64,000 bases of DNA. Origin: Spirometra erinaceieuropaei. Its lineage: Eukaryota > Platyhelminthes > Cestoda > Diphyllobothriidea > Diphyllobothriidae. The notes under the pieces were generated by a model. That model was given only the letters and a program-made list of their open reading frames with translations, had not been told where the DNA came from and ran no database searches. The DNA lies in contig CACRXP010000035.1 in the NCBI GenBank assembly GCA_902702965.1, positions 843,231 through 907,230 on the forward strand. The letters are read 5' to 3'. Positions 45,361 through 57,370 of this stretch are shown in pieces. The stretch's first letter is position 1. Each line of letters opens with the position of its first letter. The translations under genes and the position numbers were made by a program.

Positions 45361-46267
45361 GTGACTAGGAAATTATTACAGAATTAGCGGATACAATCAT
45401 AGGCACCTCATTTTTGCATACAAAAAGCACCTTCTTTCCTTAAAGTTACTGGTTGGCTCTTGCTGGCAGTAGGCTCCTCTGAACTACAGGGTATTTTTAA
45501 ACATCAGCAAGTTCTTTAGTGTTGTCAGCGTCCTCAATAGACTGTACAAAATGAGGGCTTCAATAATTTGTTTCTAAGAATATCTACAAACTGAGTTAGT
45601 TCTTGAAGGCACTTACCTACTTCGTGAGTTTATGGATGTTCCCTCTTTTATGGAAGCGACGGTCTAGGTCATATATGCACTCACCCAAGAATGAAACCTG
45701 GCAGCCGAAAAATTAACGTCCGCGAAGAGAGCTCACAGTGTAGGTACTAGAAATCGATTGGAAAACATTCCATAATAAGTGGCCTTCCTAAAAAGGCTCT
45801 ACTGGGATATTTGGCGGACGGATACCCGCGTACTTCACCTTTCTCAGAGGCAACGTCAAGGAAAAACGGAATGTGTGACACCTTTCTGCGCCTTCCTGAT
45901 GCACCCTGATAGGTTTTCCGTCTAAGGCGAAAAATCGACTTTTCTATTGTACTATATCCACTGGCGTTGTCCTGGTTTACGTTTTGACATCTTCTATCAG
46001 TTGCGAATGCACAACCTAGTGACCATCTAAATACTATAATAGTGCTTTAATTTCTAGTGGCCTGTCCTTCTGTCATTGAAGTACGTATTCGCAGAAACTA
46101 GACTGCACAAAAGTCCTCCCACTAAATACTTAAATTTAAAATGCCGGCCTGATGATGGGCCCTTTCGCGGTTACTCATGGCATGTTAATAAATGCCAGGA
46201 ACGCATTCTATTTAAAAAAACATAGGTAACCCATTGGCGTTATTTCTGCAATTGAGACCATAAATGT

Positions 46268-47154
46268 CAGTAACGAATCCCACGAAACTGACATTCCGGA
46301 ATAAGTTTTTGATCAGGAAGAAATACTTGGGTCGGTTTGTAATGCTGATTTTAGCCTAGGATAATCTGAGGATATTTTTAAGTCGTATCCCGATGCCAAA
46401 CAGCACTCAGAAAAGGTGAATAATTAAGTAGTATGGCCTTTTTCTTCATTTTAAGCGTCTTTATAAGTTTAATTTCACTTAACAGAATAAATTGTCGAGA
46501 AAATCCCATGGCCATTTCGTAGGGCGGATTTATGTAGGCCTTCAGTATTTCAGCTACCGGAAAATTTTGAGATCATTCTGTCTTTGCATTTGCATTTAAT
46601 GCCCGCATACTACAAGTTGCATACTTTCCATATAAGGAAAACCATGCGGTACCTATACCAGTAAGGCGATACTATATAGAGTTCATAATATTTTGCTATG
46701 AAAGAGAGCTGTGTTGTGTATTTAATAACGATCATTAATAAACGGACAATTATGATGCTGTTTGAAATGGCATTTCGTAGTCTTGAGAACTCTCCCAAGT
46801 GTGCTTCTTAAAAAGCAAAATAACAACCATCCTTCGCGCGGAAGATTTGAAGAAAAAGCCATTCGCTATCAAGTAACTATGCTAAAGAATATGTTTTGAA
46901 TGCTTTCTGTAAAGTATATTTGAATTTACAAGGGCACCGAAAATAAAGGAGAAAAAATCATACTAATAAAATTATCATTCCTATAGACTTTAGTTTATAC
47001 AGGCGGGCAGTGGGGAACCCGTTTAGAAGCCGATATCTTGACTTGTCTGAAAAAGACCCGGAATTAGTATTGCAGTCCTACTTAAGTAATCTTTACGAAT
47101 CAAAACCTCTGTCAAGAATTTCGGTCAAGGCTTCTTGAGATAGCGCCTTTACTC
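46268..47154. mobile_element. Long-TIR element, diverged copy
   Basis: The left end is CAGTAACGAATCCCACGAAAC, then GGAAGAAATACTTGGGTCGG. The right side has AGTATTGCAGTCCTACTTAA, GTAATCTTTACGAATC, TTTCGGTCAAGG and ends near ACTC|TA (47151-47156). The arms are alignable with 35334-36314 but many substitutions have accumulated, and the left TA is not kept. Confidence 0.6.
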
Positions 47155-47339
47155 TATTTATGTTTTTTTGGAAGGCAACTTGCTTTTGCACATCTGGTTT
47201 CACCTTTTTAAGGCGGAACGAAAAATCGGTTTTTATTTTGGACAAGGCAGTTTCGATAGAATTTTTTCATTTTGACTATCTTCCCCTAGTGTGAAAGCAC
47301 GCACTAATACATCCAACATTTATTAAGTAAGGTGAATTT

Positions 47340-47487
47340 TAATAACGCATAAATTTGCAACCTTCCTAATAAATTGCCTAGAAACATATTCTGCACGAGA
47401 GAAAGGTAAAACATCCGGCGCTCAACAAACTTCTACATGATCGACCACATTTCCGTTATCACGTTTCATGAGTTAAGCCACTTATTG
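47340..47487. mobile_element. Long-TIR element, right-end fragment (type 1 ends)
   Basis: ACGTTTCATGAGTTAAGCCA, then CTTATTG|TA (47461-47489) matches the type 1 right terminus of the 41720 and 53847 copies. It lies only about 190 bp after the end of the diverged copy at 46268-47154. The left part is absent. Confidence 0.5.
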
Positions 47488-47489
47488 TA

Positions 47490-50400
47490 TTCCCAATGAA
47501 GGACTTAACGAATCATCACTTTAAGTGCACATTGTATGTTTTTGTGCTCCGCTCAATCCCGTCACTGAGAAATTCGAATGCGGGGCAGTTTCTGGGTCTG
47601 TAGGCTGTCCCACTTTTGATCCCTGCCTGTCACTGTTGACAGTTCTTCCGTGTCTGGGCATTTCACTTTGAAATCCGCCCCTGGCACTGCAAACACGGTG
47701 ACAGGAGCGCAGCAACAGTCCTTCTTCCCACAGTCCAGTTAAACGCTATCCTGGCTGACTGTCCACCCCTCGCCACAACGTCGTTATCATCGGCGCCTGC
47801 TTCACTGGTCGGTGGGCTCTAGGAGCGAAAGACGAAAGACTTCTTGTGGAGGCTACGCTCTCGTTTACGAGCGCTGCATGTTTTTGCCAACGGCCTGTCC
47901 TTTTCTGTAGATGCTCAAATTCGTCGTGACTATGGCGCATAGGCGGGCAGTACGGGAGTGTTGCCTAGCCAGTCCGCGCAAACGCATGCTGCTGCCCTTG
48001 TGGGGTTTCAATGTGTCCGAGCGTTTTCGCAGAACGACACTTGTCCCTATCTCCTTGAGTAATAAGGGAGCTTCCATACTTGTCACGCATACACACAAGC
48101 AGAGTTCAAACAGCATGTGAATGAACAACACATGTCCAGGGGCCGTGCCGCCATGGGAGACTGTTCGTAATTTAGGATGGCGCTGTAACCTATAGAATAA
48201 ATTGTCGCGGCCAGTGCATAAATATTTTTTGACTAGCGTTGCAAAGCTAATCAAAGCACGCTAATTTTAAATAAACCTCTTCCAAACCATTTTTGCAAAT
48301 ACATTTAAAAGTAGATCACCGCTTTCTTCATTTTTAGTTTTCAAACAATGCATGATCTTCGCATGTTTGCTTATGTAGCCAACCCTCTCAGGTATATTAG
48401 TGTTGCTTGAAAAAATTGCAACGTGATCCATATCCGCTTTAATATTTACCAGCAATGACAGGCCTCTTTAGAGGGGCATAGTGTTGATCAGACATATTAC
48501 GAACAAGTGTACTTTTTAGTAGTTTCTGAATATAATGATATTGACAGTTTCTTGAGAAACCGTAATACTCCTTTACTCAACAAACTGGTTTTAAATGGAC
48601 CTGCTTTGCGTAAAGCGTGTGAAGATCTGACCGTTTTACACATTTTAGTGAAATATTCAACTATGACTGAGTTTTCGCAGACATTAACAATTGATGAGAT
48701 AGTAGAAGAACGACTTTATTAGCGTGTTCTATCGCAGTGGAATTAATTCACGCGATCGCACAACCGACCATTTAAATTCCACTAGAGAACGCCGCCAGGG
48801 TTGGCTTGTGATAATAATCCCCGCCAGCAAATTCACTATTCCTAAGTAATCAGTCTTTCGTACCGGGAAACACATGAACAAAATTCCACTATAGTCACGC
48901 TAGTTTCAGCGCATGCTTTGCTTTTACCGTTGACTCACTCTCATAAAAACTTGTGTGGAAGATAATACAGTGCTCAGAAGTCTAATATTATATATACTAA
49001 AATATGTAGGAAAATAAGTTCTTTGGGAAAAGCAAAAAAACTTTATTGAGCACATTTTCGGCGTCATTTCCCCGTGTCGTCGCCAGACTCGAGTAACTAC
49101 GCAAAAAAACGATTAACGTTTCAAATATAATATGTACATAATATATAGCATAATATGCACCCGATGTTAAATCATTCAGGGAGTTAATACATTCTACTCG
49201 GTGCTACAGCTTCCTTCATTGCGCCCCAGACACTCGTCGAAATCCTTTGCAGCAAAAATATATTCACTGAGGCTGGTGAAAAGCGCGGCTCCAGAGAGAA
49301 AATTGACAATACTGCTCATCATCAAATTTCACTGGGCTCATTCAGTCTGTTTCGTGGTTTTTTTTATTCAAGCACCAGGCCTAGTTTGCCGTTTTGCGTC
49401 ACAGCGCCTACTGTTACACTTACAGTTCAGCACGTCAGCCGAATGTCTGTCAAAAGCGTATCTACGCTTTGAATGCCACCTTGTTCTACAGCAAGACTAG
49501 CCGTACATCGTCGTTTCGTAGTAGCTCCGAATGCGTTGTGTCACCCCGTTTATTTGGAGGAAATCTCAAACAGTGACTCTGTCAGCGGTTTTCGAAGCAC
49601 GCTGAAGACAAAACCTGGCATCTTGTTATTTCTGAATGCTATATCCCTTTCATCTCATAAGTGAAAATTTTAAAAACATACCGGTTTGAGGACGGCGGCA
49701 TTTAAACCTACAATAAAAGCCATACGGCAGATATTTTCGCAGCAGTGCGGGAATTACCTTTTTCTGTTGATAAGTCTAATTTTATGATCATTATTCATTT
49801 TATTTGAAATAGGAAGCCACTTCCCCACACTTCCCCAGAAATTTTCTCTGTATATTATAAGTAAAGTGGTTATGTGCACGATGCGGAGAGACATATTTTC
49901 CTGAACTGCAGTCAACTCTAATCCTCCTATAAGTCATATCATGACTCGGATGCCTTAGTGGTCTGTCTGTATGAGATTGCTATCTGAGCTATAAAAATGC
50001 CGCTTCGACGTTTATTACCTAGTGGCTGACTTTATCTAATGCTTTTCACTCATTTCGTCAGAGTTTTACGTTTAGTAAAGGAATGAGGGACGGTGAAACC
50101 GAGTGTTCAGCCGGGGAAGACCAGCCATATTCCGATTCGTTCATGCAAATACTCAGTTAAAAATCCACACCCTGTCCGAAGAAGAACCGACCATAGGTCT
50201 ACGCTCTATCAAAACATTTTTTTAGTTTATAAATAAAAACTGTCACAGAGTGTTATCTGTTACGCTCGTCAGTTACTTCAAAGATCTAAAGATTCGCTGA
50301 ATTCCCAAATGACAAAACTGATTAGGGAATCTTCGGCGGACCCTCTCTCTAGCACTGCTAACATCGTAGGCCGGCTTCCCTGATATAAAGTGAATTATTT

Positions 50401-52524
50401 ATTAATGACACAATTTACATTTGAAAGAAAGCACAATATGTGGCTAAAATACTTCCTGAGCTACATCATATTTTGCCCTAACCAGCCACTTCATTAGGAA
50501 ATTGTCTCCCTTTAACCGCTCCTAATTCCCTATTCATAAACTCATGGACTTTGAAAACAAATCAAGGTGAAGGTGAGAAGAAATGCCGTAAACAGTGTGG
50601 AATTCATTAGCTATACCCTAGAAAACCCTTAGGCGTGCGTTTTCAAGTGCCTTAAATGTTTGCGTGGATGAAGTCCGTCGGTTTTAATCCTTGCGGTCTA
50701 TTCAGAGTCACTGACAGGTTATTTTGCTACGATAGCAATAGGTCTGGTAAACAGAATACTTCAAAGGCTCCGAAATCAGCTATAAGTTGGCATATTTCAA
50801 TAATGCTCATGGCTTTGAGTGGACTCTCAGTTTTCTATATTCCAGAAAATAGAGGAAAGTTTTAAATAGGCCAAATTATTGCATGAGAGAATGTGAACTT
50901 TCGACCTGTGCAGAGGTCAGACAAATTTGCCTTGAGGTGGGGCGCAAGCCTAATTTGAAGTTCACAAATACGATACCGCTAGCCTAGCCGTCCTTATTTC
51001 CTATTTTGCTTTAAAGTAATTTTATACTGTCCTTACTGTACCAGCCTACTTGGCGCGATTAACGACTTTAAGGAGTTTACGAACACTACCACCAGAGCGG
51101 ATTCCATATAAATAATATAGGAGACAGGGGTAGGTTCTAGGCATGTCAACCCGAAATACCGTCTTTCCACTTCCTTGTGGTTTTTAGGCGGTTATTAAAA
51201 GAAAATGCCGAATTAGGTAGGACGATTTTACAGATCGAATAAATGTGGTCTTATTGCCGTTGTATTTTTTTCTTAGGGTCAAAGCAAGGTTAAGCCGTTC
51301 GCGTGTAATTTGAATATGCGGATTTGGGGCTATGGGCCGATTTTGTTCTAGCTCGGTATGATTCGGTTATTTGCGCGAGATAGTAAAAAGGCTTTATATT
51401 GCGAACATTTTTCGACCGAAAATGGCCAAATATACTAGCACGTAGTAAAAATTCTCATAGCATGGCTGTCCCACAATAATGAGGCTATCTAGTATACAAG
51501 TGTTTCCTGACGTCCGCGCAGGGAATGTGAGGTAACAAGTGTTGATTTGCGTTCAGGTTGGCGTGCCTGTCATCGCTGACCAGTAAAATAATGGCGAACT
51601 GGTGAGTAGCGCTCAGAAATTGCTACCTTTCTATTGCCGACTAACGGCGGCAATTTTTTGTCTTTTAAGAATGTCCAAAGGGATTCTGGGCGATAGGAGA
51701 TTTCGTCCTTGCGTGCGATGGGTCTTAGCGGTAGAGAAATTGCCGATGCATAAACACACCCAAAACCGTGGCGAGTAAATGCGCTGCGGCTGGTGAAAAG
51801 TAATGAGAAGGAACAGACGGGAGGGGGAGGAGGAGGAGGAGGAGCCGTACACCCCGGAAGAAAGGAGCAGAACTACGTGATTTTCCTGCCTGAAACAGTG
51901 ACATGCTCGCCGTCAAGCAGGATATGAAACAGGATTTTTCCAAGACTGTCATTCACAGGATCAGGGGGCGTGTATCACCATTCGCCAACGGAAGCTTAGA
52001 TGACTATCGACGATCAGAAGGTACCACAAAGAAACACAACTATTTTAGGCTAAGTATCATATCATCTGTACAAGCCGGCGGCCCGAGGCGAACTTTTCCG
52101 ATAGAAGGAAATTTAATCTGAATAGGTATGACGGTTGCAACTGTCGCTGGGATGGTCCGCGTAGACAGCCCAATACCCATAGTGGATGACCATCGTGGAA
52201 GGTGGTTGCGTGATGATCTCGCGTATGGTAGGTGAAACTCTCCCAGTGTAGGCAGCGGGAAGGAGACATTCAAACAGTCCGCAATAGTTCGCACGTGCTT
52301 ATTGGCTTTCTGTGAAGCATATGCAGGCAGCATTTAACTAAAGAATGCATTGCCAGCACTTGAATGTAATTTTGTCCTCAGTCTTATTGAGTACACAGGG
52401 CACGTCTGAATTTATTTGCAGATACCGACAATGTGCATACAGTTACTGTCTACGGAAAGAAATTTTCCCGTGAGTAGGCAACTGGATAAGATGCGGTTTG
52501 GTAGCCCCACCTGATGGCCACAAT
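47490..52524. other. No recognisable gene; weak exon candidate 48454-48722
   Basis: The frame 48454-48722 (plus, about 88 codons between stops) has a balanced composition, including SEYNDIDSFLRNRNTPLLNK and LNGPALRKACEDLTVLHILV, more protein-like than most frames here, but no family was recognised. Around 47520-48130 the DNA is GC-richer and resembles a repeat. The rest is AT-rich. Confidence 0.3.
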
Positions 52525-52670
52525 ACTGTTGGGGTTGGGGTTAAGGGTTGGGTTATGGTTAGGGGTGTTTGTTAGGGGTTATGGTTAGGGGTTAGGAGTA
52601 AGGGTCAGAGGTAAGATTCTAGGATTATGGGTTGTACTTAGAAATTAGAGTTAGGGATATGGTTATCGCA
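52525..52670 (+). repeat. Degenerate telomere-like tract with G-quadruplex potential
   Basis: GGGGTTGGGGTTAAGGGTTG continues as GGTTATGGTTAGGGG, GTTAGGGGTTATGG and TTAGGGGTTAGGAG. All G-rich words are on the plus strand. The first 25 bp contain four G-runs in quadruplex spacing. Confidence 0.75.
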
Positions 52671-53257
52671 ACTATTTCTCAACCATTCAAAGTACAAACT
52701 TGCATTTCCAATAGCTTTTCTTATACATACAACTACTTGACCTCGTCGCCTGTGCGTTCCCCCACCTCCCCCCTGTAAAAACCCCTATTACCAACGGTCT
52801 CGTGTTAGAAGTGACTGGGATTTGCTTACTTCAGGTGGGGCTATTTAATCACATTCGACCGCCAGCTGCTACTGCCCAGAGATAAACACAATTTCCTCCG
52901 GTATCTAGCGTACTCGATAGGCATGACGACAGGTTCCGGTCAGACGTTGACAACTGTAACTGCATGTCAGCGCTCATCCCGATCTGAGTTTCAGGGCGGG
53001 ATGTAACCTCGGAGTCTTGCCATCTGAAGACTGCCAAGCAACTGACAGACCACTGAAGAACTTTTTGAGCGAGGTTTTGGTAGGCGTGAAAAGCTTCGCG
53101 ATGTTGACGAAAGTGTAACGGATGAATGGACTTGGGTCTGAAGTATATACGCGTCGAGGGCGCTTATCGGAGACCGCATGCTACGGGGTGGTGGAGGATT
53201 TTCCGACGCGGCCGCTTGGCGGGAACTGTTCAACCAGCTTTTAATAATTTGCGCTAG

Positions 53258-53449
53258 TTTATGGACTGTGACTGCGGGCCATGTGGAGACCGAATTCCAC
53301 CAAAGGATGCACTGCCAGTATTTCAGTCAGCCCCTGACGACTTTGTGTTTCTACCCCTGTTCTATCGGGTATGCAGGATGTGTTTGGATTTGTTGGCACA
53401 TATCGACAGCTATCGCCAGCAAAACAAAATTTTACTGTCAGATCAATGA
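53258..53449 (+). CDS. Weak candidate exon, unknown product
   Basis: A 63-codon frame follows a TAG that could equally be a splice acceptor AG after a pyrimidine-poor stretch. It reads MDCDCGPCGDRIPPKDALPV, then FQSAPDDFVFLPLFYRVCRM and CLDLLAHIDSYRQQNKILLS. Composition and hydrophobic periodicity look protein-like (amphipathic helix near the end), but I recognise no family, no neighbouring exon is evident, and an alternative frame of 104 codons overlaps it. It may be chance. Confidence 0.2.
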   Translation, partial: FMDCDCGPCGDRIPPKDALPVFQSAPDDFVFLPLFYRVCRMCLDLLAHIDSYRQQNKILLSDQ

Positions 53450-53846
53450 GTCACTGCTGTACTTCAGGGATGAGCAGAAATTATTTAAATGAGTTTTTGC
53501 ATACGGGATAAGTACAAATTCGCGTTCTGGGCGCTTGTTGCCAAGTGTATCCATGACGGCACTCATCAAAACCTGTGTTGCAGATAACCAGCATTGCGGA
53601 CGACCGCCTCCGAATACAGATAGTTACGAAGCTTGTCTTCAAGATTTCAATTTGGCTGCAGGTAGAGAATAGGCTCAGCTGAAAATTGCCGCATTAGTTT
53701 TCTGCTTCGGTCTCTTATCTACGCAGACAAAACAAGACGCCTGTGGGGAGCAAATATCTGCAGAGTAACAAAAGTCCCGGCTGGATGCCCTATGGCTAAA
53801 CACATTACATAAAGAGGTGCAGATGCCGACCGAGTCATGGTTGGTA

Positions 53847-54820
53847 CAGTAGGCGGACTAACTCATGAAGCGACGGCCGAAAGTTCGAAATTTGTTCTTG
53901 TTTCGAAAAGATTAATTACTTATGGTTGTAAAAATAATTATCATCCAGCGTAATTCTATAATTATCCAGTTACCTCAGGGTGCCTTCTTTCGAAAGAACT
54001 TATTTTTGACTGCATGCTAAATCTGTAGTCTGCAAAATATGAATACTTAAATAGCATGCAATTTTCTCATTGATTTTCATTTCATGAAAACGGTGTACAA
54101 AAATATTCATTCTTATATATATTCGATATAACATTACGTCTTCTTTCAATTTTAAACTCGAAGGAGGAGGATAATTCGGTTTCACAAAAGTTCCTAATTG
54201 TGAGATTTTTTAATCTCGTGAAATGTTTGTTCATAAAACGTCATGTATCTGCATTTACCAATGTGGCTTGTAAAGTTAACAATATCGCTCAAATACACTG
54301 CTTAACGTTGTGAACCTCATATGGTCTCGTCTTAATACGGTAAAGAAATGTATGGTTTTCCGTACATGGAAAATATATGGCCTGTAGTTTTAAAACCCTG
54401 CAGACAAGTATAACAGCAGGTTGGGTTCAGAATTATTCGGGAATTAGAAGAGTTTCTTTAAAATCGAATTATACTCCTCCTTCGAGTATGAACTTAGAAG
54501 AAGACGTGATTTTCTACCGAACAAGTAAATGAATGAATATTTTTATCCGTGTCTTTTATGAAATATAATTAAATTTTTAAGGGCGTCGAAAATCAATGAG
54601 AAAATTGCTTCTTACAAAAGAAGCCATTTTTTACAGAGTGGGGTTCTTTTCTGCAGTCGGAGATAAGTTCATTCGAATGCCCGGCCCCCTGAGGTAACTG
54701 GAACGTTATAGAATTATGTTGCATGATGTGTTGTTTTACAACGCTACTTAAGTAATCTTTTCGAAACCAGAACGCATTTCGAAATTTCGGTTGACATTTC
54801 ATGCTTTAGCCCACCTACTG
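53847..54820. mobile_element. Long-TIR TA element, near-complete copy (type 1 ends)
   Basis: The left flank is TA (53845-53846), then CAGTAGGCGGACTAACTCAT. The right end ATGCTTTAGCCCACCTACTG is followed by CA, a decayed TA. Inside, GTAATTCTATAATTATCCAG, GTTACCTCAGGGTG and the right-arm complement CTGAGGTAACTGGA (54692-54705) show the arms still pair. Length is 974 bp. It is closest to the copy at 41720 and lacks coding capacity. Confidence 0.87.
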
Positions 54821-54822
54821 CA

Positions 54823-55583
54823 TTATTAAAGGTACCGAACATAATTACTTTTAATAGTTGCATATGCTGCCAACCAGCTAAATGAGCGCCCGTAAAGTGA
54901 AAGCAGTTTTATTGTGCCGCATGATGTGTGCCTGTAACTGCCGGTTTACGTATCAGTACCCAAGGGGAATTTTAAAGTTTTATCATGGAAACGAAAATGC
55001 GATTTAAATGTTATCGGAACGGTACAGTCATGTTATTGCATGATTGTAGAAAAAATTATGGCCGAAATGTCAGCCGTCGGAATGAACTGTTAAAACAACA
55101 ACTTGGCGATAGCGCATAAGCGGTCCGAAGGTGGGCAGAAGCCTAGGCATTTCGCTTCACTGTGAAATCGCATCTGGAGGCTTCGCCGGCGGTCGCATAA
55201 CGACATCCCATTAATTATGCGGAAGAAAAATCGACAAAATGCGGAAGAGTGGAATAACCGTGGAATAAGACAGAAGGGGCTGTTCCAGTCCTCGTCGTCG
55301 TCGTCGCCATTTTCCGCGCTCCCTTTACCATTAAACTGGCGTTAAGAAATTCGACTGTAGGTTAGGCTTCTGAGTGCGAAATAAATGACGTTCTTGCGGC
55401 GACGACAGTCCTAAAACGCATCTCAGAACAGAGTCTGGTTCGTGTTGAGCGCACAACCAGCATGTGCGTGGTGTATGCAAAACGGGGACATCGTGTCCAG
55501 CCAGCCGCTGCGCCGACCATATTTCCGAATAATCTAATTAATTCGCGCCCAAAGAGAGCAGTAGGGGGGGGGGGCAGGATGCA
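54823..55583. other. No recognisable gene
   Basis: Short frames only. A G-run lies at 55565-55574, directly before the next long-TIR copy. Confidence 0.5.
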
Positions 55584-57218
55584 CAGGTAATGACCGATCT
55601 CATGGAATGTGAGCAAAAATTTTGGAATGCGTTTTTGACCACGAACGATTGCTTGCGTGGGGTTCTATTAATGATTGATGTGCGGCACAGTCTTATTATA
55701 TTTAAAAACAACATAATACTGGCTGTGTAATTATTTACCATACTGACAATATAGGTACTAGCGAAAAGCTAGTTAGTACTTGTGTTGTCAGTATGGTGAA
55801 TAATTGCATTATTATACACTACTGGCTGCTTGTTGGCAATTTGTGAATATTACGCGGTTAGTCCACAGTAGCTGAAGGATTTCAGCCCAAATATTTATAT
55901 CAAATTTAGGGTTGGGTCTTAAACGGACTGTTCGAAGGAATTTACTTTAAGTTCGCACATTTATTTCATCGGCAATAAAACAAGGCAATAATTTTGGCTT
56001 TTAAACTTTTGTTTTCGGCCGTCTGTAAAAATCACACCCAGTAAAATGGCTGCCTAAGTGAGATGCACTTTCTGTTCATTTTCAATGCCCTTATAAATTG
56101 AAGTATATTTTATAAAAAGCATGCGTAAAACCACTTTAAAATGTAGAAGCTTTGTGGCAAATTACGCCTTCTTCAGAATGTATACTGTAGTCAGGAGTGA
56201 CGTTTGGTTTTAAGAAAGTTCTACAATTTTCGAGTGATTCTGAACACTGTCTGTCACTGCGTTTGGGTTTTCCAGTTCACAGGAGATATACTTTCCGATT
56301 GGAGAAAATCACAAGGCCCTCTAAGCCTGTAGGAAGATACCGAATAGGACTCGTAAAATTTTGCAATGAATATGGACTAAAAAGTTAACTGCACGAGAAG
56401 CACTAATAAAAAGACCGATAGAACGCTGTATGAGTCGAAATTCAACAGTCTTAAAAATATTCCAATTAGAAAATTTTAAGGCCAGTAGATGCTCATTCTT
56501 AAAGTACACGGCAACGGTATATACAATGACCACACGTAACCGTCAGTAGACTGTGGATCGCGCCCTACGTGATTTATGGTAAAAAGAGTTTTATGGATGG
56601 GGCAGCACGCTGGATAGTAAGCTGACAAAATGAGAGAAAACGCAAAAATTGCCTGAATTTATGTCACAGTTCTTGTCCTACGCTACTGTACGGTTACAGC
56701 AATTAGAGTATTAATTAAACAATAAACAGAAATTAAATTTTGCAAAATAACGAATTTTAAGTTAAGGTGTGAGGTCATGGGAATTAATCGTTGTTGACAG
56801 TGTAATTTCTGCAACAGCCTGCAAACATATGCCAAGATAATACCCCATATGACATGATCCACAGTCATTCTCCATACTGTTGTCAAATATACACTTTGAA
56901 GAAGGCCTAATTTTCTGCACGATGAGTCCAAGAGAAAATATTTCTGTACATGTTTTCCATAAAATATGTTAAAATTTATAAGTGCGTCGAGAATCAATAA
57001 AAACAATGCATGATAATAAAGTGGTCATGCTTTACTGACTGAGTTTTACCGACGATTGGAAAGATATGAATTCAAAAGCCGAAATACTATGGTGTCCAAA
57101 ATATCGTGGGATTATGTCGCATGTTAGCCGGTATTAGAACACCACTTAAGTATTCCTTCGTAATCGAAACTGCATTTCAGAACTTTAGTAAACATGTTAC
57201 AGAACCGGTTACTGACTG
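55584..57218. mobile_element. Long-TIR element split by nested insertions
   Basis: The left end CAGGTAATGACCGATCTCAT (type 2) runs to about 55690, where homology stops. It resumes at about 56025 (GTAAAAATCACACCCAG, AAGTATATTTTATAAAAAGC) and continues to about 56530. The right arm is at 56930-57218 (CATGTTTTCCATAAAATATG, CACTTAAGTATTCCTTCG, ending CCGGTTACTGACTG). The total of 1635 bp exceeds the family's roughly 980 bp because of two foreign segments, about 330 and 400 bp. The first of these carries a foldback hairpin. Confidence 0.65.
55729..55805. repeat. Foldback hairpin, arms about 34-38 bp, 5-nt loop
   Basis: The left arm (55729-55762) starts AATTATTTACCATACTGACA and ends GGTACTAGC. The right arm (55768-55805) is its near-complement, ending TGTCAGTATGGTGAATAATT. 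The loop is GAAAA. The sequence TACTGGCTG occurs on both outer sides (55717-55725 and 55820-55828). It lies within the first interruption of the long-TIR element. Confidence 0.85.
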
Positions 57219-57239
57219 TCCATATACGGTCTTGGGGAT

Positions 57240-57370
57240 ACCCTTTCATCAATTAAGAAATTCAAAGAAGACATGAACTTCTACTAACTGGGTACAGGAA
57301 ATAATATTTTTGTGGGAGTCTTCTACAAAGTGTATTTAAATTTACAAGGCCTTGCAAATCGATAGAAAAA
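57240..57370. mobile_element. Long-TIR element, internal fragment
   Basis: AAGTGTATTTAAATTTACAA, GGCCTTGCAAATCGATAG and the preceding GAAGACATGAACTTCTACT match the inner right arm of the family (compare 36000-36105). No terminus is present. Confidence 0.5.

Noticed and set aside
49940..50000. tRNA-like D-arm (GCCTTAGTGGTCTG)
   Set aside because: No box B, acceptor pairing or second copy was found.
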